From Ammoniphilus sp. CFH 90114 (lineage in GTDB: Bacteria > Bacillota > Bacilli > Aneurinibacillales > RAOX-1), in assembly GCF_004123195.1 (NCBI RefSeq), contig NZ_SDLI01000018.1, positions 1-46,064 on the forward strand: a DNA stretch of 46,064 nucleotides, read 5' to 3'. The notes under the pieces are model-generated. The model saw only the letters and a list, made by a program, of their open reading frames with translations, did not search any database and was not told the DNA's origin. Made by a program: the position numbers and the translations under genes. Positions 1 through 8,213 of this stretch are shown piece after piece (position 1 is the first letter of the stretch; each line of letters starts with the position of its first letter).

Positions 1-240
1 AGTGTCCAAACTTAGGGGGCTAAGCCGAATTTCCTGTTAAGGGTCCAAAAATAGCTGGTTTTTAGCTTTTCGAGGCCGATAACCGGAATTCACTCCGCTA
101 TTTTGGCCATGTTGGGCTACTTGGGGAGAATAGAGGAAAATAGTACGGTTATTCTTCAGGTCATGAGGCCGCCAGAAGGATCACCAGAACTTTAATGGAA
201 ATTTCTCCGTTAAGCAGCTGGATCGTCTATTTTGGAGTCA
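1..240. repeat. Dispersed intergenic repeat cluster, left edge
   Basis: No gene was found here. The stretch holds several degenerate copies of a short imperfect palindrome of the form AATAnCGGAA...TCCGnTATTT, for example around 27-40, 88-117, 129-151 and 205-219. The same units recur near 6470-6745, 39317-39340, 39836-39945 and 45873-46015. The first 24 bases share GTGTCCAA and TAGGGGGCT with the reverse complement of the last 29 bases of the window. I see no ORF, transposase or terminal direct repeat, so this looks like a non-autonomous intergenic repeat rather than an insertion sequence. Confidence 0.6.
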
Positions 241-250
241 AACTAGTGAG

Positions 251-282
251 ATGAAAAAGAACCCTGTATACATATACAGGGT
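251..282 (-). terminator. Terminator of the ydjO-like gene
   Basis: ACCCTGTATA and TATACAGGGT form a near-perfect hairpin at 261-282. Read on the minus strand it is followed by TTCTTTTT. It lies 13 bases past the stop of the minus-strand gene that ends at 296. Confidence 0.75.
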
Positions 283-295
283 AAACAGCAATTAC

Positions 296-493
296 TTACT
301 TTGGCTTTTTGTATTTCTTTACAAGTTCTGGCAAGTGTTTCATGCTTCGAATCGTCGGTCCGTTGCACAATGGACAGGCAGGCGATGGGGAAGAGGCCAT
401 TTCTTCCCGTATGAATGCCTTACATTCCTTGTTCCTGCATCGCCAGATGGGGACAGGAACTGTGTTCGGTTTCGATGTATCTTGGCTAAGCAT
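296..493 (-). CDS. YdjO-like cold-inducible zinc-ribbon protein
   Basis: A protein of 65 residues resembling the YdjO family, small cold-induced proteins of Bacillales with unknown molecular role. The sequence shows W-x-C-x4-C in the first half and C-P-L-C about 20 residues later, a plausible four-cysteine zinc site, followed by a basic C-terminus. I chose ATG at 493 over GTG at 502 because AGGAGG (502-507) sits 8 bases upstream of the ATG and overlaps the GTG. It is transcribed alone, with its own terminator at 251-282. The family assignment rests on remembered similarity of the Cys pattern and length. Confidence 0.8.
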   Translation of the reverse strand: MLSQDTSKPNTVPVPIWRCRNKECKAFIREEMASSPSPACPLCNGPTIRSMKHLPELVKKYKKPK

Positions 494-631
494 GTCAAAC
501 ACCTCCTGCTATAATCTGCCCAGGAAATTCCTTCTTCATGCCGGGTATCAGAAGGTTTTACGTATTGCTTTAACCATAGTATGATGGAGGAATGAATTCA
601 TACAAGTGTTTTAGGAAGTGAGGTCAAAGCG

Positions 632-1012
632 ATGGCTGACATTACAGAGCAACTCTCTCTCTTTGGAGGAGAGGAAGAACCAAGGACCAAGAAAGAGGAA
701 AAGGTAAAGGTTGTGGAGAAACCACAATTACCGAAGGTAGAGGTTGTTGCTGATTCTAAGCAGACCTTCCTACAACCTCACTATAGCAGTAGGGTGGATC
801 ATCTTCTTGATGAAGGAATAACTAGTGCAAGAGAAATGGCGGAAAAATTAATTAAGCAGTTTGGAGCAACGGAGGATCGATATCTATCAGGGAAACCACG
901 GTTATATGCTTCGGTATGTCGATACCTTGATCATAGAAGCGATATCAAGATAGTGGAATCCAAAGAAGATAAGAGTGACCGGGTCTATGAGAGAATAGTA
1001 ACCAATCGCTAG
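632..1012 (+). CDS. Hypothetical protein, charged N-terminus
   Basis: A protein of 126 residues with no family I recognise. The first 45 residues are low in complexity and rich in Lys, Glu and Val, probably disordered, starting with an E-Q-L-S-L-F-G motif. Residues 50-126 look folded, with a helical stretch (V-D-H-L-L-D-E-G-I-T-S-A-R-E-M-A-E) and a Y-L-S-G-K-P-R-L-Y segment. It is soluble, with no signal peptide. GGAAGTGAGG lies upstream of the ATG. The next unknown gene follows 37 bases downstream and shares the terminator at 1276, so the two are probably co-transcribed. Confidence 0.75.
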   Translation: MADITEQLSLFGGEEEPRTKKEEKVKVVEKPQLPKVEVVADSKQTFLQPHYSSRVDHLLDEGITSAREMAEKLIKQFGATEDRYLSGKPRLYASVCRYLDHRSDIKIVESKEDKSDRVYERIVTNR

Positions 1013-1049
1013 GGATAATATGGTCTAATAGGAAGGGAGGAAATTGTAG

Positions 1050-1259
1050 ATGTCTAAAAAGAAGGTAGAGATTGATATCATGCTAGAGCAAGATAAAACT
1101 TGGGATGTAGAGGTCTATTATCTGGAAGCAAATGAATGGGTATTGGACGAGGACTTATCAGATGCTCATTTCCAAACGAAGGATGCCGCACTTCGTTATG
1201 TCGATGATCTAAAAAAGAATCCAAAAATTGAGATTAGTAAAGTAACAGAGAGAAAATAA
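1050..1259 (+). CDS. Hypothetical small protein
   Basis: A protein of 69 residues, not recognised. It begins with a lysine run, is acidic overall, and has an alternating pattern (V-E-I-D-I-M-L-E, W-D-V-E-V-Y-Y-L) suggesting a small beta-sheet followed by one helix (D-A-A-L-R-Y-V-D-D-L). AGGGAGG provides a strong ribosome binding site ahead of the ATG. It directly follows the 126-residue gene and precedes a strong terminator, so it is the last gene of a two-gene unit. No Cys, His cluster or membrane segment suggests a function. Confidence 0.75.
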   Translation: MSKKKVEIDIMLEQDKTWDVEVYYLEANEWVLDEDLSDAHFQTKDAALRYVDDLKKNPKIEISKVTERK

Positions 1260-1275
1260 CGAATACAGACAGATC

Positions 1276-1302
1276 AGATCTGCTATGTGCAGGTCTTTTT
1301 TT
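1276..1302 (+). terminator. Rho-independent terminator
   Basis: AGATCTGC pairs with GCAGGTCT (one G-U pair) across a 5-base loop and is followed by a run of T. It ends the two-gene unit at 632-1259. Confidence 0.85.
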
Positions 1303-1441
1303 CTCTCTACTGTTATACTGTCTTGAATAAGAAGATTTGTAGTAAGGTAGTAGACTGGCTATAATGAAAGTAATGTAAATATTGTGAAACCTGTTTTCTT
1401 ACTAGAGTTTAGTTTAATATAAAATGTAAGGGGATGATAGA

Positions 1442-2584
1442 GTGGGTAAGCATCATGCTGAAGTATTAATTATTGGAGCAGGTTCCATGGGAATGGCGGC
1501 TGGATACTATCTGGCAAAAAGAGGAGTAAGAACGATCCTGCTAGATGCCAATGATCCACCTCATATTGAAGGAAGCCATCACGGGGAAACACGTTTATAT
1601 CGTTATACATATCAAGATCAAAGACCTTATGTGCCTCTTGCTTTAAGAGCACTAGACCTTTGGAAAGAATTAGAGGCGGAAGCATCAGAAAAAATTCTCG
1701 ATCAGACAGGGGTCTTAAGCATCGCTGTTGATGGACCCTCTTCACTAGAGTCTAAACTAGAAGCGGCAAGAGCATTTTCCCTATCTGTGGAACGTTACTC
1801 AAGAGAGGAAATCCTTAAGAGATGGCCAGGCTTCACCTTGCCGGAAATTGCAGAAGGAATTTTGGAAACTCGAGCCGGCATCTTGTCACCGGAGAAGGCT
1901 ATTCAATCTTACAGAAAATTAGCCATTCAAGAGGGCGCTGTGATCCACCCCCACACGCGTATCGAGAACATCACTTACCATAACAATGGGGTGACCGTGC
2001 AAGCAAAAGATCAAACCTTTACAGCGGACAAACTACTAATTTCTTCCGGTGCGGGAAACACTCGTTTATTACAAGAGCTGGAACTGCCGTTGAAGGTCAT
2101 GCGTAAAGCCGTAGGGTGGTTTTCAACAGAAGGGGAAAAGTTCCGATCTCCTAACTTTCCGGGCTTTGTCATTACAAAAGGAACAACCGATTATTATGGG
2201 TTCCCTGATATGGACGGTGCAGGATTGAAAATTGGACGCCACGATGGAGGCCAACAGGTTCAATTTGGAGATGTCATTCCTCCATTTGGAAGCTTCGCCG
2301 AAGACGAACAGGATTTGCGCCAATGTCTCAATTCCTATATGCCGCAAGCTTCCGGTTCCTTATTGAAAGGATCAACATGTCTTTATACGGTCACTCCTGA
2401 TGAGCACTTTATTATAGATCATCATCCTAATTACAAGCATGTAGTACTGGCAGCGGGTTTCTCAGGTCACGGATTTAAGTTTGTGAGTTCCTTGGGAGAA
2501 GCACTTGGTCAAATGGTCGCAGATGGCAAGTCTGAGATAGATATGTCTCTCTTTAAGCTAGACCGCTTTTCAATTAAGGGGTAG
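1442..2584 (+). CDS. solA: N-methyl-L-tryptophan / monomeric sarcosine oxidase
   Basis: A flavin amine oxidase of the MSOX/SolA family, which oxidatively demethylates N-methyl amino acids and yields formaldehyde and hydrogen peroxide. The N-terminus carries the FAD Rossmann motif G12-x-G14-x2-G17. The S-H-H-G-E-T-R segment and C-terminal L-x-A-G-F-S-G-H-G-F-K match E. coli SolA as I remember it. Cys313, in S-T-C-L-Y-T, sits where family members attach FAD covalently. Length (380) is normal. GTG start with AAGGGGATG upstream. exoA follows within about 25 bases, probably co-transcribed. Substrate choice between sarcosine and N-methyltryptophan cannot be read from the sequence. Confidence 0.9.
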   Translation: MGKHHAEVLIIGAGSMGMAAGYYLAKRGVRTILLDANDPPHIEGSHHGETRLYRYTYQDQRPYVPLALRALDLWKELEAEASEKILDQTGVLSIAVDGPSSLESKLEAARAFSLSVERYSREEILKRWPGFTLPEIAEGILETRAGILSPEKAIQSYRKLAIQEGAVIHPHTRIENITYHNNGVTVQAKDQTFTADKLLISSGAGNTRLLQELELPLKVMRKAVGWFSTEGEKFRSPNFPGFVITKGTTDYYGFPDMDGAGLKIGRHDGGQQVQFGDVIPPFGSFAEDEQDLRQCLNSYMPQASGSLLKGSTCLYTVTPDEHFIIDHHPNYKHVVLAAGFSGHGFKFVSSLGEALGQMVADGKSEIDMSLFKLDRFSIKG

Positions 2585-2607
2585 AAATAGGAGATTTGGT
2601 GGATGAG

Positions 2608-3369
2608 ATGAAATTCGTAAGCTGGAACGTTAATGGACTTAGAGCCTGTGTTACTAAAGGTTTTCTTGATTATTTTAAGGAAATAGATGCAGATGTGTTT
2701 TGTGTACAAGAAACAAAATTACAAGCGGGACAAATTACGCTTGAGCTTGAGGGTTATGATCAATACTGGAATTACGCCCTCAAAAAGGGCTATTCAGGAA
2801 CCGCTATTTTTACCAAAAAGGAACCTCTATCCGTAAGATATGGTTTAGGCTTTGAAGAGTTTGATTCAGAAGGAAGGTTAATTACCTTAGAGTTCGAGGA
2901 TTACTTTATGGTGAATGTGTATGTGCCTAATGCCCAGAGAGATTTGGCCCGTCTCGACTATCGATTGAAGTGGGAAGACTGCTTCCGTGAATACCTAAAG
3001 GAACTAGATTCCATTAAGCCGGTCATTCTATGTGGGGACATGAATGTTGCTCATCAAGAAATAGACTTGAAGAATGCGAAAACGAATAAAGGAAATTCAG
3101 GCTTTACCGATGAAGAGCGAGGTAAAATGACAGCCCTACTTGCTGAAGGATTTCTTGATTCTTACAGAGATTTGTATCCTGATAAGGAGGGCGCTTATTC
3201 TTGGTGGTCTTATATGGCCAAGGTGAGAGAAAGGAATATTGGGTGGCGTATTGACTATTTTATTGTATCTGAGAGATGGAAGAATAGGTTGAAGGAGGCC
3301 CAAATCCATTCCCATGTTATGGGAAGTGATCACTGCCCCATTGTTCTTGAACTCTTGGACGAGTATTAG
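2608..3369 (+). CDS. exoA: Exodeoxyribonuclease III, AP endonuclease
   Basis: A Mg-dependent AP endonuclease of the ExoIII (Xth/ExoA) family that nicks DNA at abasic sites during base excision repair. The product has 253 residues. Visible family signatures are S-W-N-V-N-G with Asn7, V-Q-E-T-K with metal ligand Glu35, C-G-D-M-N-V-A-H, W-R-I-D-Y-F and the terminal G-S-D-H-C-P with Asp241 and His242. I start at ATG 2608 because relatives begin M-K-x-x-S-W-N-V-N-G. GTG at 2599, which has AGGAGA 4 bases upstream, is a real alternative. It lies between solA and an SRPBCC gene on one strand; an alkyladenine glycosylase is close by (4839), also for base excision repair. Confidence 0.95.
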   Translation: MKFVSWNVNGLRACVTKGFLDYFKEIDADVFCVQETKLQAGQITLELEGYDQYWNYALKKGYSGTAIFTKKEPLSVRYGLGFEEFDSEGRLITLEFEDYFMVNVYVPNAQRDLARLDYRLKWEDCFREYLKELDSIKPVILCGDMNVAHQEIDLKNAKTNKGNSGFTDEERGKMTALLAEGFLDSYRDLYPDKEGAYSWWSYMAKVRERNIGWRIDYFIVSERWKNRLKEAQIHSHVMGSDHCPIVLELLDEY

Positions 3370-3427
3370 TTGGATATTCGTGGTAAAATGGTGGAGAGTA
3401 GTTTTAAATTAGAAAGAGGGTATTCTT

Positions 3428-3856
3428 GTGGCAGAAAACCAAAATACATTACCAGATATTAAACACACGATTCTCTTACATGCACCAATTCAAAAGGTAT
3501 GGGAACGGGTTTCGACTGCTGAGGGTATGGCCTTGTGGTTTATGCCAAGTGATATGCAGCCGATCTTAGGACATGATTTTCATTTGCAAACACCGTTCTG
3601 TTCATCTCCTTGTAAGTTAATGGAGTTAGAATCGCCGAATCGCCTTTCTTTTACATGGGATACAGAAGGTTGGGTGGTTTCATTTATCCTTGATGAACTT
3701 GGGGAGCAAACCCAATTTACTCTAGTCCATGGTGGATGGAAACAATCCGATGAGATTCTTCCTAAAGCCAACGAGAAAAGCTCGGTCATACGTGCTCGGA
3801 TGGAACAAGGATGGGTTGGGATTTTAGAGAATCTTCGCAAAGCATTAGAAAGCTAG
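3428..3856 (+). CDS. SRPBCC / AHSA1-type domain protein
   Basis: A single SRPBCC (START/Bet v1-like) domain of the AHSA1 type, 142 residues. Typical features are the opening strand (I-K-H-T-I-L-L-H-A-P-I-Q-K-V-W-E-R-V-S-T-A-E-G), the W-F-M-P segment, L-S-F-T-W-D in the middle and a C-terminal helix G-W-V-G-I-L-E-N-L-R-K-A-L. Members bind hydrophobic ligands or act as stress proteins, but the ligand cannot be predicted. GTG start with AGAGGG 7 bases upstream. It ends the solA-exoA cluster and is followed directly by a terminator. Confidence 0.88.
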   Translation: MAENQNTLPDIKHTILLHAPIQKVWERVSTAEGMALWFMPSDMQPILGHDFHLQTPFCSSPCKLMELESPNRLSFTWDTEGWVVSFILDELGEQTQFTLVHGGWKQSDEILPKANEKSSVIRARMEQGWVGILENLRKALES

Positions 3857-3870
3857 GAATTATGTGCAGA

Positions 3871-3895
3871 AAAACCGACAATGTCGGTTTTTTTA
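3871..3895 (+). terminator. Rho-independent terminator
   Basis: AAAACCGAC pairs with GTCGGTTTT across a 3-base loop, followed by a T run. It closes the solA-exoA-SRPBCC unit. Confidence 0.9.
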
Positions 3896-3926
3896 TTACT
3901 TCAGTTAAAGGTTGAGGAGAGTTATT

Positions 3927-4829
3927 ATGGAATTGATTCAAGTAAAAGAGAAGATTTTTTATTTAAAAGGAGCGGTTAACATCGGACTCCTAAAAGGGGA
4001 TAACGGTGTTATTGTTATTGATACGGGGTTGGATAAGTCTTCTGCAGGTAGGATAGATAAGGTGATCCAGTCATGGAATTCAACCCTTCTTCATATCATG
4101 AATACTCATTCCCATGCGGATCATTTTGGCGGGAATCGTACGTTGTTAAAAAAATATCCCAATAGTAAAGTGTGGGCTCCTTCAGTAGAGGAGGCCTTTA
4201 TCCGTTACCCAGAACTAGAGGGGATCTCTCTTTTTTCTGGTGCGACTCCTCCAAAGGAGTTACAGAATAAGTTTCTAAAAGGGGAAGCCTCTAGAGTAGA
4301 TATCGTTATTGAAGAAGATTTCACAATTGACGAATGGAAGTTTGAAGTGGACTTTGTACCTGGACATGCTCACCAACAGCTTACCTTAACGGTGGATGGG
4401 GTTTGCTTTGCAGGGGATGGTTATTTTGGAATTGAGGTCATGAAGAAGCATAAGATTCCTTTCTTAGTCGATGCAGACCAAGCTGTTAAGTCTTGTGAAA
4501 AAATACTACATAGTGATTCCTCCTTTTATATACCAGGACATGGGAATATGGAGAGTCGGACAGAAGTAGCCGAGACGATTCGGTTTAATGTGCAATGGCA
4601 TCAGGATAATATGGACAGATTAATAAAGTTGATTGACGGATATAGCAATGGGGCAACCACGGATGAACTTGTGGCCGCGTTATCCCATCTTCATGAAATT
4701 ATGATTGATAACATGACTTCCTATGTATTATATCAAACAGCTGTAATGGGGTATCTTAGGTCATTGCATGCTCAACAGAGAATAGAAATTAAATTTCATC
4801 AAAATAGTTGGCGTTGGATGAAAAAGTGA
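3927..4829 (+). CDS. Metallo-beta-lactamase-fold hydrolase
   Basis: An MBL-fold metal hydrolase of 300 residues. The metal-binding motif H61-S-H63-A-D65-H66 is complete, preceded by V-I-D-T-G-L (residues 30-35). Later ligands are visible in V-P-G-H-A-H, C-F-A-G-D-G and Y-I-P-G-H-G. The last 70 residues form a helical extension seen in many MBL hydrolases of Bacillales. I chose ATG 3927 because AGGAG lies 7 bases upstream; a longer TTG start at 3912 overlaps that site. The glycosylase gene follows after 9 bases, so the pair is probably one transcript. Substrate unknown. Confidence 0.9.
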   Translation: MELIQVKEKIFYLKGAVNIGLLKGDNGVIVIDTGLDKSSAGRIDKVIQSWNSTLLHIMNTHSHADHFGGNRTLLKKYPNSKVWAPSVEEAFIRYPELEGISLFSGATPPKELQNKFLKGEASRVDIVIEEDFTIDEWKFEVDFVPGHAHQQLTLTVDGVCFAGDGYFGIEVMKKHKIPFLVDADQAVKSCEKILHSDSSFYIPGHGNMESRTEVAETIRFNVQWHQDNMDRLIKLIDGYSNGATTDELVAALSHLHEIMIDNMTSYVLYQTAVMGYLRSLHAQQRIEIKFHQNSWRWMKK

Positions 4830-4838
4830 GGTGAGGGC

Positions 4839-5429
4839 ATGTCGTTATGTCAACCCTTAGATCGTTCCTTTTTTCAACTACCTACTTTGGAGCTCGCAAA
4901 GTCGTTGTTGGGAATGCTACTGGTAAAAGAAACAGAATCAGGGACGGCTTCTGGTTGGATTGTAGAGACTGAGGCTTATATTGGTCCTCTGGATCGTGCG
5001 GCCCATAGCTTTGGAAATAGAAGGACTCCTAGAACAGAAGTGATGTTTGGTCCTCCCGGTTATGTTTATACGTATGTAATGCATACTCACTGTTTAGTCA
5101 ATGTGGTAAGTGGGAGGGAAGGAAATCCCGAAGCGGTTTTAATACGGGCAGTAGAACCTTGCACAGGTATAGAATTGATGTTCGAACGCCGGGGTAAAGA
5201 TAAACAACTACCCGATCTCACGAATGGTCCTGGGAAGCTGACCAAAGCTTTAGGTATTGTAAAGGAGGATTACGGAAGCCCTATCTTTGAGCCTCCGCTT
5301 TATATAGCAGAGGGAAAGAAGATCCATTCCATCGAAGCAGGACCAAGAATTGGTATCGACAACAGTGGTGAGGCTAAAGATTATCCATGGCGGTTTTGGG
5401 TTAGCGGGAATCGTTTTGTTTCACGGTGA
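4839..5429 (+). CDS. aag: 3-methyladenine (alkyladenine) DNA glycosylase
   Basis: A DNA glycosylase of the AAG/MPG family that removes alkylated and deaminated purines. At 196 residues it has normal bacterial length. The hallmark I-V-E-T-E-A-Y-I-G-P-x-D-x-A-A-H is present, with the catalytic glutamate at residue 45. R-T-P-R-T-E-V-M-F-G-P-P-G-Y-V-Y-T-Y, A-V-L-I-R-A-V-E-P and N-G-P-G-K-L-T-K-A-L-G-I also match. GTGAGG precedes the ATG. It is tightly linked to the upstream MBL-fold gene. With ExoA upstream and an alkyltransferase-like protein at 39362, the window carries three alkylation or base-repair functions. Confidence 0.95.
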   Translation: MSLCQPLDRSFFQLPTLELAKSLLGMLLVKETESGTASGWIVETEAYIGPLDRAAHSFGNRRTPRTEVMFGPPGYVYTYVMHTHCLVNVVSGREGNPEAVLIRAVEPCTGIELMFERRGKDKQLPDLTNGPGKLTKALGIVKEDYGSPIFEPPLYIAEGKKIHSIEAGPRIGIDNSGEAKDYPWRFWVSGNRFVSR

Positions 5430-5524
5430 AAAGGAAGACTCGTTTCATAAATAAGGATGATTGGGTAAAAAATAACGGAGGAGTTTCCGACGCCTATTGA
5501 CTGAAAAAGAAGGAGGAGTTTTCC

Positions 5525-5839
5525 TTGCTGGATTTAGGTAAACTCGAGGATATCCATCCCGATATTGAAGCTGTTAGCGAAGTGGTCCATCATCTTAAGG
5601 CACGTGTTGACGGTAAAGAGATTCACATTCAAATTCTCAAGAATCAGTCCGGACATTTCTTTTATGAATTGAGTCATGCCTATCGGGGCGCAGATCATGC
5701 AGATCCTCGTCTTTCCGAAGGCAATCGTTTCGCCACTGTAGAAGAAGCAGCTCGGGGTGCCCTTCTTTCGGCTACGATGGTTTATCGGAGTACGGATGAA
5801 GGAGGCTCGTGGGTGAGAAACGAGTCTTTTTACAACTAA
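5525..5839 (+). CDS. Hypothetical protein, TTG start
   Basis: A protein of 104 residues that I do not recognise. It has no signal peptide or membrane segment. The middle (E-I-H-I-Q-I-L-K-N-Q-S-G-H-F-F-Y-E-L-S-H) suggests a beta-hairpin, followed by a His/Asp-rich loop (G-A-D-H-A-D-P-R-L) and a helix (T-V-E-E-A-A-R-G-A-L-L-S-A). The TTG start is supported by AGGAGG at 5511-5516, 8 bases upstream. A similar GGAGGAGTTTCC stretch occurs about 35 bases earlier, so the leader holds two Shine-Dalgarno-like sequences. It has its own terminator. Confidence 0.7.
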   Translation: MLDLGKLEDIHPDIEAVSEVVHHLKARVDGKEIHIQILKNQSGHFFYELSHAYRGADHADPRLSEGNRFATVEEAARGALLSATMVYRSTDEGGSWVRNESFYN

Positions 5840-5854
5840 ATCAAGGTTGGATAG

Positions 5855-5890
5855 AAAGCAGGGAGTAAATGCCTTGCTTTTTTTATTTTT
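5855..5890 (+). terminator. Rho-independent terminator
   Basis: AAAGCAGGG pairs with CCTTGCTTT (one G-U) across an 8-base loop and runs into TTTTATTTTT. Confidence 0.85.
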
Positions 5891-6012
5891 ACTCGATTGT
5901 GGTTTGTTTTTCATGGCTGACTAATATAAGAATGGGACTTTTGTGAGGCAGGTGGTAAAATGATGTAAGTTAGATGCATAGTGATATTACTCGAATGGAG
6001 GAGAAACGGAAA

Positions 6013-6462
6013 ATGTCTAAGCAATTTGAACTTACAAGAGGGGCATTGCTACAATTTCTAAAGGAGTTGGATGAAAAAATAATAGATGTACAACCTAAAG
6101 GCTTTAATAATACGATCCGATGGCATGTTGGACACCTCTTATTTGTTGGAGAGAAATTTATGTTTGGTTATCCCAAGCGTTCTCTTAACATACCAGCTGC
6201 TTACGAATCCATGTTTGGTCTAGGGACCAAGCCTTCCCAATGGACAGAAGATATCACTACGCTGACGGAATTAATAAGCTACCTAGAAGATCAGACTCGG
6301 CGTATTAACGATCTCAACGAGGAATACTTTGCCCAGTCGCTTCCTTTTAAATTTCCATTCGGTAATATTCAAACCTTTGGGGAATTGTTTCAACTCATGA
6401 TGTATCATGAAGCGGAACACCTTGGTCAAATGAAAGCGATGAAACGGTGGATTGAGGCGTAG
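6013..6462 (+). CDS. DinB-superfamily protein
   Basis: A four-helix-bundle protein of the DinB/YfiT superfamily, 149 residues. The metal site is visible: W-H38-V-G-H41 in the second helix and Y-H132-E-A-E-H136-L-G-Q near the C-terminus. Family members bind a divalent metal and some are thiol-dependent S-transferases, such as bacillithiol transferases; the true activity here is unknown. I chose ATG 6013, with AGGAG 9 bases upstream, over an upstream in-frame ATG lacking a ribosome binding site. It appears monocistronic, followed by a block of dispersed repeats. Confidence 0.88.
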   Translation: MSKQFELTRGALLQFLKELDEKIIDVQPKGFNNTIRWHVGHLLFVGEKFMFGYPKRSLNIPAAYESMFGLGTKPSQWTEDITTLTELISYLEDQTRRINDLNEEYFAQSLPFKFPFGNIQTFGELFQLMMYHEAEHLGQMKAMKRWIEA

Positions 6463-6469
6463 GCTACTG

Positions 6470-6745
6470 GGGGATAAGCGGAAAAAGCTCCGTAAAGTGG
6501 TTGGATTCGGTAATTTGGCTTGAAATAAGCGGAAGATTTCCTGTTAATTGGTTAAAAGTAACTCATTTTTAGGCTTGTGGTGCGAATAGACGGAATTCGT
6601 TCCGTTATTTCGGCCCATTTTAGCGAGTTGGGGTAAATAGCGGAAGTTTCTCCGGTAATTTTCTGGGTGGGTAGGACACCTCCTCGGAGCAATCACTGGA
6701 GAATCTGCCGTTTAGGAGTCGACATGACATCCGTTATGTTTTGGA
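6470..6745. repeat. Dispersed intergenic repeat cluster
   Basis: No gene. At least four units follow the pattern ATAAGCGGAA...TCCnGTTA or AATAGACGGAA...TCCGTTATTT, at about 6473-6498, 6525-6556, 6584-6622 and 6634-6662. GCGAGTTGGGGTAAATAGCG resembles text in the left-edge cluster. Units alternate in spacing, and each can fold as a weak hairpin. There is no terminator between the DinB gene and the GNAT gene other than these repeats. Confidence 0.65.
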
Positions 6746-6778
6746 GTGGGCAATAAGAATATACAGAATGGAGAATAT

Positions 6779-7285
6779 ATGGATACTGTTGTAACAGTAG
6801 AAGAGTTAAAATCAACGAACGAACAGATCGATGAGCTAGCTCAATTGTTAACTCAAGTGGTTGAAGATGGAGCGTCCATTGGGTTTCTGCCTCCATTGTC
6901 TTACTCTGATGCTAGAAGTTATTGGGAACAGGCTCTCTCGACTGAAGTGAAACTATGGGTAGCCAGAGTTAACGATGAAATTCTAGGGAGCATACAGTTA
7001 CACTTATGTACGAAGAAGAACGGAAATCATCGAGCTGAAATTGCAAAGTTAATGACTGACCCTAAAGCTAGGAGAAAGGGGATAGGACGTTTACTCATGC
7101 AAGCGGCAGAGGAGAGAGCTAGGATGGAAGGAATCTCACTAATAGTCCTTGATACGAGGGAAGGGGATCCATCCAATCTGCTGTATCAATCGCTTGGATA
7201 CCTGGAGGCCGGCCGTATTCCTAACTATGCGAGATCAGCCAACGGTGAACTTCATGCTACAGTGTATTATTATAAGATAATCTAA
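6779..7285 (+). CDS. GNAT family N-acetyltransferase
   Basis: A GNAT-fold acyl-CoA N-acyltransferase, 168 residues. The acetyl-CoA pyrophosphate loop is clear in D-P-K-A-R-R-K-G-I-G-R-L-L-M, preceded by the beta4 strand E-I-A-K-L-M-T. L-V-L-D-T-R-E-G and N-L-L-Y-Q-S-L-G-Y-L-E-A-G-R-I-P match motif B, ending with Y-Y-Y-K. This subtype often acts on small amines, but the substrate is unknown. I start at ATG 6779, with GGAGA 4 bases upstream; a GTG start 33 bases earlier lacks a good site. It is convergent with map, sharing the hairpin at 7291-7320. Confidence 0.9.
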   Translation: MDTVVTVEELKSTNEQIDELAQLLTQVVEDGASIGFLPPLSYSDARSYWEQALSTEVKLWVARVNDEILGSIQLHLCTKKNGNHRAEIAKLMTDPKARRKGIGRLLMQAAEERARMEGISLIVLDTREGDPSNLLYQSLGYLEAGRIPNYARSANGELHATVYYYKII

Positions 7286-7290
7286 AAAAT

Positions 7291-7320
7291 AGAGGGGAAT
7301 ATAGCGTGGATTTCCCCTTT
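7291..7320. terminator. Bidirectional terminator between GNAT gene and map
   Basis: AGGGGAA pairs with TTCCCCT. Read on the minus strand the tail is TCTATTTTTT, a good T-tract for map; on the plus strand the T-tract is weak. Confidence 0.65.
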
Positions 7321-7330
7321 ATCTACTATA

Positions 7331-8077
7331 TTACAGTTCTGTCAGGATTAATGGTCCATTCTTAGTTATAGCTATGGTGTGTTCGTATTGGGCAGAGAGT
7401 TTGCCATCTAGGGTTCTTGCAGTCCATCCGTTGGAGTCCATCTGACTGTGCCATGTTCCTACATTGACCATCGGTTCGATTGTGATGACCATTCCCTCCT
7501 TAAGTCTTGGCCCCTTCCCGGCTATGCCAAAGTGGGGAACAAAAGGGGGTTCATGTAAAGTGGGTCCAATGCCATGACCTGAAAAATCTCTCACCACGGA
7601 AAAACCTTCTGCCTCAACATATGTTTGTATAGCAAATCCAATATCTCCAATCCGATTCCCTAGTCTGGCTTGCTGTATTCCCACTCGTAAGGATCTTTCT
7701 GTAACTTTTAGTAATCGTTTTGCTGTGTCAGAGATCTTTCCAACGGTATGAGTCCAGGCGGAATCGGCTAATCCTCCTTTTAAATTCACGACCATATCAA
7801 TGGTGACAATATCACCATCTTTCAGCGGTGTATTTCGGGGAAACCCATGGCATATCTCGTCATTAACAGAAGCACACGTGGCATACTCATATCCCTGAAA
7901 CCCCTTTTGTTCTGGAGTGGCTCCATGCTTGGCTAAATAGTCTTCAACGAATGCATCAATTTCAAGAGTGGTTACCCCAGGTTTAATCCGCTTCGCAATC
8001 TCCTTATGGCATGAAGCGAGCAACTTTCCTGCTTGCTGCATCAATTGGATTTGTCGTTCACTTTTCATGGTAATCAT
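7331..8077 (-). CDS. map: Type I methionine aminopeptidase (stand-alone copy)
   Basis: A metallo-aminopeptidase that removes the initiator methionine. All five metal ligands are visible: Asp94 (T-I-D-M-V-V), Asp105 (L-A-D-S-A-W-T-H), His168 (S-G-H-G-I-G), Glu201 (T-I-E-P-M-V) and Glu232 (Q-Y-E-H-T). His77 (I-C-H-G-F-P) is the usual substrate-side histidine. Length (248) is normal. Start ATG 8077 is supported by AGGAG 8 bases upstream; a start 24 bases earlier is less likely. The gene stands alone, not beside adk or infA as the housekeeping copy in ribosomal operons does, so it is probably a second MetAP. Confidence 0.94.
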   Translation of the reverse strand: MITMKSERQIQLMQQAGKLLASCHKEIAKRIKPGVTTLEIDAFVEDYLAKHGATPEQKGFQGYEYATCASVNDEICHGFPRNTPLKDGDIVTIDMVVNLKGGLADSAWTHTVGKISDTAKRLLKVTERSLRVGIQQARLGNRIGDIGFAIQTYVEAEGFSVVRDFSGHGIGPTLHEPPFVPHFGIAGKGPRLKEGMVITIEPMVNVGTWHSQMDSNGWTARTLDGKLSAQYEHTIAITKNGPLILTEL

Positions 8078-8213
8078 CGACTTTACTCCTCTCAAATTCA
8101 TCTTTTACAACTTAAATAAAGGTTAATCCTAGTGTAAAACGTCCCCTTCCATTGCTACAGTTTGCTTGTTATTCTTATATATAAGATATTAGGAAAGAAA
8201 AAGGAGGTTGATT

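Noticed and set aside
309-584. 91-codon open frame on the plus strand
   Set aside because: Antisense to the ydjO-like gene, which has conserved Cys pairs, a ribosome binding site and a terminator.
5498-5542. Short TTG-started ORF overlapping the gene at 5525
   Set aside because: It has an upstream GGAGGAG, but at 14 codons, with a rare start and overlap, it is more simply explained as a duplicated Shine-Dalgarno-like leader.
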